Positions 60,900 to 64,000 of a stretch of DNA of 64,000 nt are shown here, in pieces. The position numbers and the translations under genes were made by a program. Under the pieces are notes generated by a model that was given only the letters and a program-made list of their open reading frames with translations, made no database searches and was not told the origin of the DNA. Position 1 is the stretch's first letter. Each line of letters starts with the position of its first letter. The stretch lies in NCBI GenBank assembly GCA_017464645.1, contig JAFTZF010000002.1:18036-82035 (forward strand). The letters run 5' to 3'. The DNA comes from Lachnospiraceae bacterium. GTDB taxonomy: Bacteria > Bacillota_A > Clostridia > Lachnospirales > Lachnospiraceae.

Positions 60900-60995
60900 A
60901 CTACCTCTTGTTACCGCAAATTAAAATGTCAGCCGCATCTGATACCAGATCACATTTCCGTGAACGGACCGGGAAATCCCCTCATTTCTCCCCCT

Positions 60996-61466
60996 CTAAT
61001 TTCGGGAACATTTCTCCGCATCAATGGCCAGCACCACCATCAGGGCTCGGAGCGCATCCTCCGGCTGAGCCACATCGATCACATAGGTGTCCGTCAGCTT
61101 CCACAGTTCCTTGGAAACCTCGGCTACTATTCTGTTTCCGGCATCCCGAATAGCGTAATCCCATTCAAAGAAATCGCCCTCCACACTCCAGCCGTTTACA
61201 TCTATGGTAAAAGTGGGCTTAAAAAAGGTGAACTCTTTTTTGATACTGCCTATGTACTGCTCTCCTGCATACATCTCAAACCGGGGCAGAAAGGCCAGAA
61301 CCACTTCCTTCAAGGTTCCTGCGTGTCTTCCGTTTTTATCCAGAATGTGAAGCTTATGTCCCCAGGCGAACTGCCCTTCCACCGTAAAAACCGTGTTTCC
61401 CCATTCATCATACACATCATAGCTGTCCAGCCAGGAAAAAAATCGTTGTTTAAACAGTAATTTCAT
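60996..61466 (-). CDS. LURP-one-related (YxjI-like) protein
   Basis: The 156-residue protein matches the LOR family: LFKQRFFSWLDSYDVYDEWGNTVFTVEGQF at the start, a regular beta-barrel pattern, and a C-terminal helix VIDVAQPEDALRALMVVLAID. The fold resembles Tubby C-terminal domains; the function in bacteria is unknown. AAGGAGG precedes the ATG. It is the first gene of the run leading to the SGNH gene, separated from it by 96 nt. Confidence 0.85.
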   Translation of the reverse strand: MKLLFKQRFFSWLDSYDVYDEWGNTVFTVEGQFAWGHKLHILDKNGRHAGTLKEVVLAFLPRFEMYAGEQYIGSIKKEFTFFKPTFTIDVNGWSVEGDFFEWDYAIRDAGNRIVAEVSKELWKLTDTYVIDVAQPEDALRALMVVLAIDAEKCSRN

Positions 61467-61554
61467 AAAGCTTCCTCCTTCGTATAATATCTTTATACTT
61501 AATATTTATTAGTTACATTTTTGTTCAATAGGCTTAGTTAAGCCCATGATATAA

Positions 61555-61824
61555 TTGTCCCAGTGTCAATCAGGTAATAGTTCTTTTCCTCCCTGTTGAA
61601 CCGCTCATGGTTGCTTCATAAGTAAGTCTGTTCCCCTGACATGGAAGTTAGCTTCAAACCTGCTGGCTGTTTGCTTAAGTTCATGGACTACCATCTTGCA
61701 GTGTGGTTTCGCATCTGTCCATCTTAAGCCGGATTCTTATATGCGAGGGTGTCGATGCTCCATGATCATGGGTTTTACCAAGCCGATTGAACACTTTAAT
61801 TTACAACGAAAGAAGGTGATTACA
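61555..61824 (+). ncRNA. Candidate bridge RNA region of the IS110 element
   Basis: IS110-type elements encode a structured bridge RNA in the non-coding end upstream of the transposase. This gene-free region has a stem CTTAAG-ATGGAC paired with GTCCAT-CTTAAG (61674-61728) and a 12-bp palindrome CCATGATCATGG (61760-61771). The two target- and donor-binding loops were not assigned, so this is inferred from position and structure. Confidence 0.45.
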
Positions 61825-63051
61825 ATGAACACACTTTACGTCGGTATTGATGTAAGCAGCAAATCCAATGTCGTTTACTTAATGCTTCCTAATGGTGACA
61901 AGCACAGTAACTTTTCCGTTGCAAACTCACACGAAGGCTCTACTCAGTTGGTAAAAAGAATTCATTCTGCACTAATTTCTCATTCCCTTGATACTGTTCT
62001 AATAGGTCTTGAAGCAACCAATGTCTATGGTGACAACCTGGTGTATTTCTTAAGGGAAGATGCCATTCTGGCACCATTTAACAGAAAAATTCATGTCCTC
62101 AATCCTAAACAGGTCAAAAAGTTTCATGATACTTACAATGACTTGCCAAAGAATGATTATGTGGACTCTTTTGTTATTGCTGACTGCCTGCGTTTCGGTA
62201 GAATCAACAAAGAGGTATATATGGGAGACTACCGCTATAAAGCTCTCCAAAATCTCACACGAGCACGTTACTATGCTGTTCAAAATCTCACAAAAGAAAA
62301 GCAACGATTTATAAATGTGCTGTTTAAGAAGTATTCCACTATGACGCAGGAGAAGGTATTTAGCAATACCTTCAGTACTACCGCCCTTGCTGTCTACGAT
62401 GAATTTGAATCCGCAGAAGCACTGGCAAATATGGACTTACAAGAGCTTACTGATTTTATTATTGAAAAAGGAAAAAACCGCTTTCCTGACCCCGATTCAG
62501 TAGCCAAAGCCATTCAGAAAGCCGCCCGCAGTTCCTACCGTTTGCCCAAAACGGTTAATGATTCTGTTAATCAGGTGCTTTCTATATCCATAACCTCAAT
62601 GAAGGCATTGGAATCTCAAATCAAAGAGTTCGATAAAGCTATCAAAGCTCAAATGGAACTCCTGCCAAACGTATTGATATCCATTCCCGGCATAGGTCCC
62701 GTATATTCAGCCGGAATCATTGCTGAAATCGGCGATATCAATCGTTTTGATAATCAGGCTGCACTTGCCAAATATGCAGGTCTTGCTTGGAAGCAACACC
62801 AGTCTGGTGGATTTGAAGCCGAAGTTACAAGGCTTATTCCATCCGGCAACCGATTTTTAAAGTATTATCTGTGTGAAGCTGCATTTTCACTTGTAAGATG
62901 CGACAAGGAATACAGCGACTTCTACCACCTCAAATATAAAGAGGTAAACAGATATCAACACAAACGTGCACTCGCATTAACTGCCCGTAAATTTGTGCGG
63001 TTAGTCTTTCGACTGCTGAAAGACAATCGTCTATACACTCCAGTAAAGTAG
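61825..63051 (+). CDS. IS110 family transposase
   Basis: The 408-residue protein has the DEDD (RuvC-like) N-terminal domain: YVGIDVSSKSN, GLEATNVYG, and DYVDSFVIADCLR with its two acidic residues. The C-terminal Transposase_20 domain (SIPGIGPVYSAGIIAEIGDINRF) carries the family's conserved Ser. The longer open frame upstream has no ribosome-binding site, while AGAAGG lies 8 nt before the ATG at 61825. Codon use is more AT-rich than the chromosome to the left. The gene appears intact. Confidence 0.96.
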   Translation: MNTLYVGIDVSSKSNVVYLMLPNGDKHSNFSVANSHEGSTQLVKRIHSALISHSLDTVLIGLEATNVYGDNLVYFLREDAILAPFNRKIHVLNPKQVKKFHDTYNDLPKNDYVDSFVIADCLRFGRINKEVYMGDYRYKALQNLTRARYYAVQNLTKEKQRFINVLFKKYSTMTQEKVFSNTFSTTALAVYDEFESAEALANMDLQELTDFIIEKGKNRFPDPDSVAKAIQKAARSSYRLPKTVNDSVNQVLSISITSMKALESQIKEFDKAIKAQMELLPNVLISIPGIGPVYSAGIIAEIGDINRFDNQAALAKYAGLAWKQHQSGGFEAEVTRLIPSGNRFLKYYLCEAAFSLVRCDKEYSDFYHLKYKEVNRYQHKRALALTARKFVRLVFRLLKDNRLYTPVK

Positions 63052-63136
63052 ATTTTATCTACCTGCTGATGAGCTACGCCCTGCTCATTTTTTGAAAATT
63101 TGGTCGACAGGGCTTAGGTGGGTGTTTTTTGTTTTC

Positions 63137-63179
63137 GTGAAATATATCATAAATAAAAAGATTATTTATTTTATTTCAC
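63137..63179. repeat. AT-rich inverted repeat right of the IS110 element
   Basis: GTGAAAT...ATTTCAC with AAATAAA/TTTATTT inside forms an imperfect AT-rich hairpin. The stretch 63118-63254 otherwise holds no gene. Confidence 0.4.
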
Positions 63180-63254
63180 TTGACATCTCACCGCTGGACT
63201 TGTACAGTATTTTTCTATTAGTCTGTCTTTATTCAATCTAAAGACTTTTAACAA

Positions 63255-63587
63255 CTATATTACCGTAACTTTGTACTTTCTTGTCCTAAATAATTCTAAA
63301 ATCAAATTATCAAAAAGCTTTGTTTCTCTTATTCCAAGAGTTTCGTTAACGCAGAATTTTATTTCTGCTGTTCCATCAGAAAAATCTAACAACCAAATAA
63401 CTTTTTTCCCTTTATCCTTATATGAACATACAACTCTATCCTTATTAGACTCAATACACTTGTCTCTCCCAAATAGTTCTAATCGTTCTAAAAAACGTTC
63501 AAACATTTTAATATATGATTTTGTAGTAAAAATATTATTATTTAGTAAACGCCCAATAGTACGTACCTTTATTAACATAAGCCGCAT
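63255..63587 (-). CDS. Hypothetical AT-rich ORF between insertion sequences
   Basis: The 110-residue frame is not recognised. It is rich in Lys, Ile and Asn, much more AT-biased than the core genes, and begins 12 nt after the IS66 transposase stop with no ribosome-binding site at either of its two first ATG codons (63587, 63578). A GCCGC/GCGGC hairpin overlaps its start. The amphipathic strand/helix pattern (KVIWLLDFSDGTAEIKFCVNE) looks protein-like. It could be the tail of an older mobile gene rather than a functional one. Confidence 0.35.
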   Translation of the reverse strand: MRLMLIKVRTIGRLLNNNIFTTKSYIKMFERFLERLELFGRDKCIESNKDRVVCSYKDKGKKVIWLLDFSDGTAEIKFCVNETLGIRETKLFDNLILELFRTRKYKVTVI

Positions 63588-63599
63588 TAGCGGCTGTTT

Positions 63600-64000
63600 C
63601 TAAATTTGTGTGTTTGATTTTCTTATGTATTCCGGCAGGGATTCTGACCACGGAAGCAGATCCTCCAGAAATTTTGTATCTGTATCTTCCATGTGTTCCG
63701 GAATGACAGACAATAAATATTCAAAATACTCATACGGTTTTAAGTTGTTTGCCTTTGCTGTTTCCGCAATGCTGTAAATGATAGCAGAGGATTTCGCTCC
63801 GCTTATGGTATCAATCATCTGCCAGTTCTTTTTACCGATACAGAACCCCCTGATGGCACGTTCACTGGCATTGTTATCTATAGGTACCTCACCATCTCTA
63901 AGGAATACACGCAGATATTTTTCCTGATTCAGCATATAAGCATAGGCTTCTCCCAGTTTGGTTTTTGGTGATACATCATGATTTGTGCTTTTGAGGTACA
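63600..64000 (-). CDS. IS66 family transposase, C-terminal part, cut by window edge
   Basis: The frame is open to the right edge and encodes at least 132 residues. The stretch GEVPIDNNASERAIRGFCIGKKNWQMIDT is the conserved C-terminal end of IS66 transposases (NNxxERAIRPxxxGRKN-type), followed by SAIIYSIAETAKANNLKPYEYFEYLL. The ATG at 63935 is internal, since coding continues upstream past the window. Whether the gene is whole cannot be seen. Confidence 0.92.
   Translation of the reverse strand, partial: YLKSTNHDVSPKTKLGEAYAYMLNQEKYLRVFLRDGEVPIDNNASERAIRGFCIGKKNWQMIDTISGAKSSAIIYSIAETAKANNLKPYEYFEYLLSVIPEHMEDTDTKFLEDLLPWSESLPEYIRKSNTQI

Larger units (their letters stand above)
61531..63117 (+). 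mobile_element. IS110-family insertion sequence, approximate limits
   Basis: The element holds one IS110 transposase gene and a non-coding 5' end of about 290 nt. No long terminal inverted repeats are seen, as is normal for IS110. A 7-bp direct repeat GGCTTAG occurs at 61531-61537 and 63111-63117, flanking the gene; I use it as the tentative border, where the recombination core may lie. Confidence 0.55.

Overview
The window looks like chromosome of an anaerobic, endospore-forming gut Firmicute of the Lachnospiraceae type (Blautia/Dorea/Ruminococcus-like). The grounds are an alpha/beta small acid-soluble spore protein, a class B sortase, the order tig-clpP-clpX-lon-engB, typical Clostridia families (DUF4364, TIGR04086, DUF1540, TIGR01212, the TIGR03915/TIGR03916 pair), a single-chain long PurL, and Firmicutes-style leader RNAs. 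Base composition is near 50% GC throughout, apart from an AT-rich right end that carries insertion sequences.

Layout. 1-7.8 kb: a DUF1385 gene cut by the left edge, rpmE, rho, a TIGR01212 radical SAM gene with a DUF4364 gene, a decayed CmpB-type membrane gene, a zinc-ribbon protein, a 2-hydroxyacid dehydrogenase, and an AI-2E family permease. 7.1-13.4 kb: the protein quality-control run tig-clpP-clpX-lon-engB. 13.4-17.1 kb: a spore protein, a DJ-1 protein, a CYTH protein and two CobW/COG0523 GTPases, one with a long His-rich stretch. 17.3-18.7 kb: infC-rpmI-rplT behind an attenuator, with an apparent AUU start on infC. 18.7-22.8 kb: a glutamine-amidotransferase-like protein, a CNNM/CBS protein, sortase B, and small membrane and Cys-rich proteins. 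22.8-27.6 kb: a TPP-riboswitch thiamine operon thiW-thiM-thiE-thiD-thiC, in which thiW carries an in-frame amber codon. 27.6-31.4 kb: purL. 31.7-33.9 kb: an AbgA-like amidohydrolase with a LysR regulator. 34-38.6 kb: a probable DNA repair operon (radical SAM TIGR03916, TIGR03915, nuclease-helicase). 38.7-42.7 kb: an HD-domain protein, phosphoglucomutase/phosphomannomutase, and a broken sigma factor in front of an intact membrane protein.

The most notable region is 42.7-53.4 kb. A strong promoter and a cobalamin riboswitch with terminator precede one unidirectional, largely overlapping operon. It encodes a membrane-anchored protein with a transcobalamin-like DUF4430 domain, a 1583-residue secreted and anchored multidomain protein with a PQQ-type beta-propeller, and a complete dedicated ECF transporter (T, fused A-A, S, and a second T). 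Read together, this is a candidate Gram-positive system for capturing and importing corrinoid.

53.4-61.5 kb is a surface-glycan or cell-envelope modification cluster: cytidylyltransferase-like and PLP aminotransferase genes, a GNAT protein, an acyltransferase/GT-C-like fusion, a second acyltransferase and an SGNH-like protein. 61.5-64 kb is a mobile zone with an IS110 element, including a 5' non-coding end that may encode a bridge RNA, an unidentified AT-rich ORF, and the C-terminal part of an IS66 transposase cut by the right edge.

Three genes are visibly broken: the CmpB-type gene and the sigma factor by internal deletion, and thiW by a nonsense codon. No rRNA, tRNA or CRISPR array was seen.
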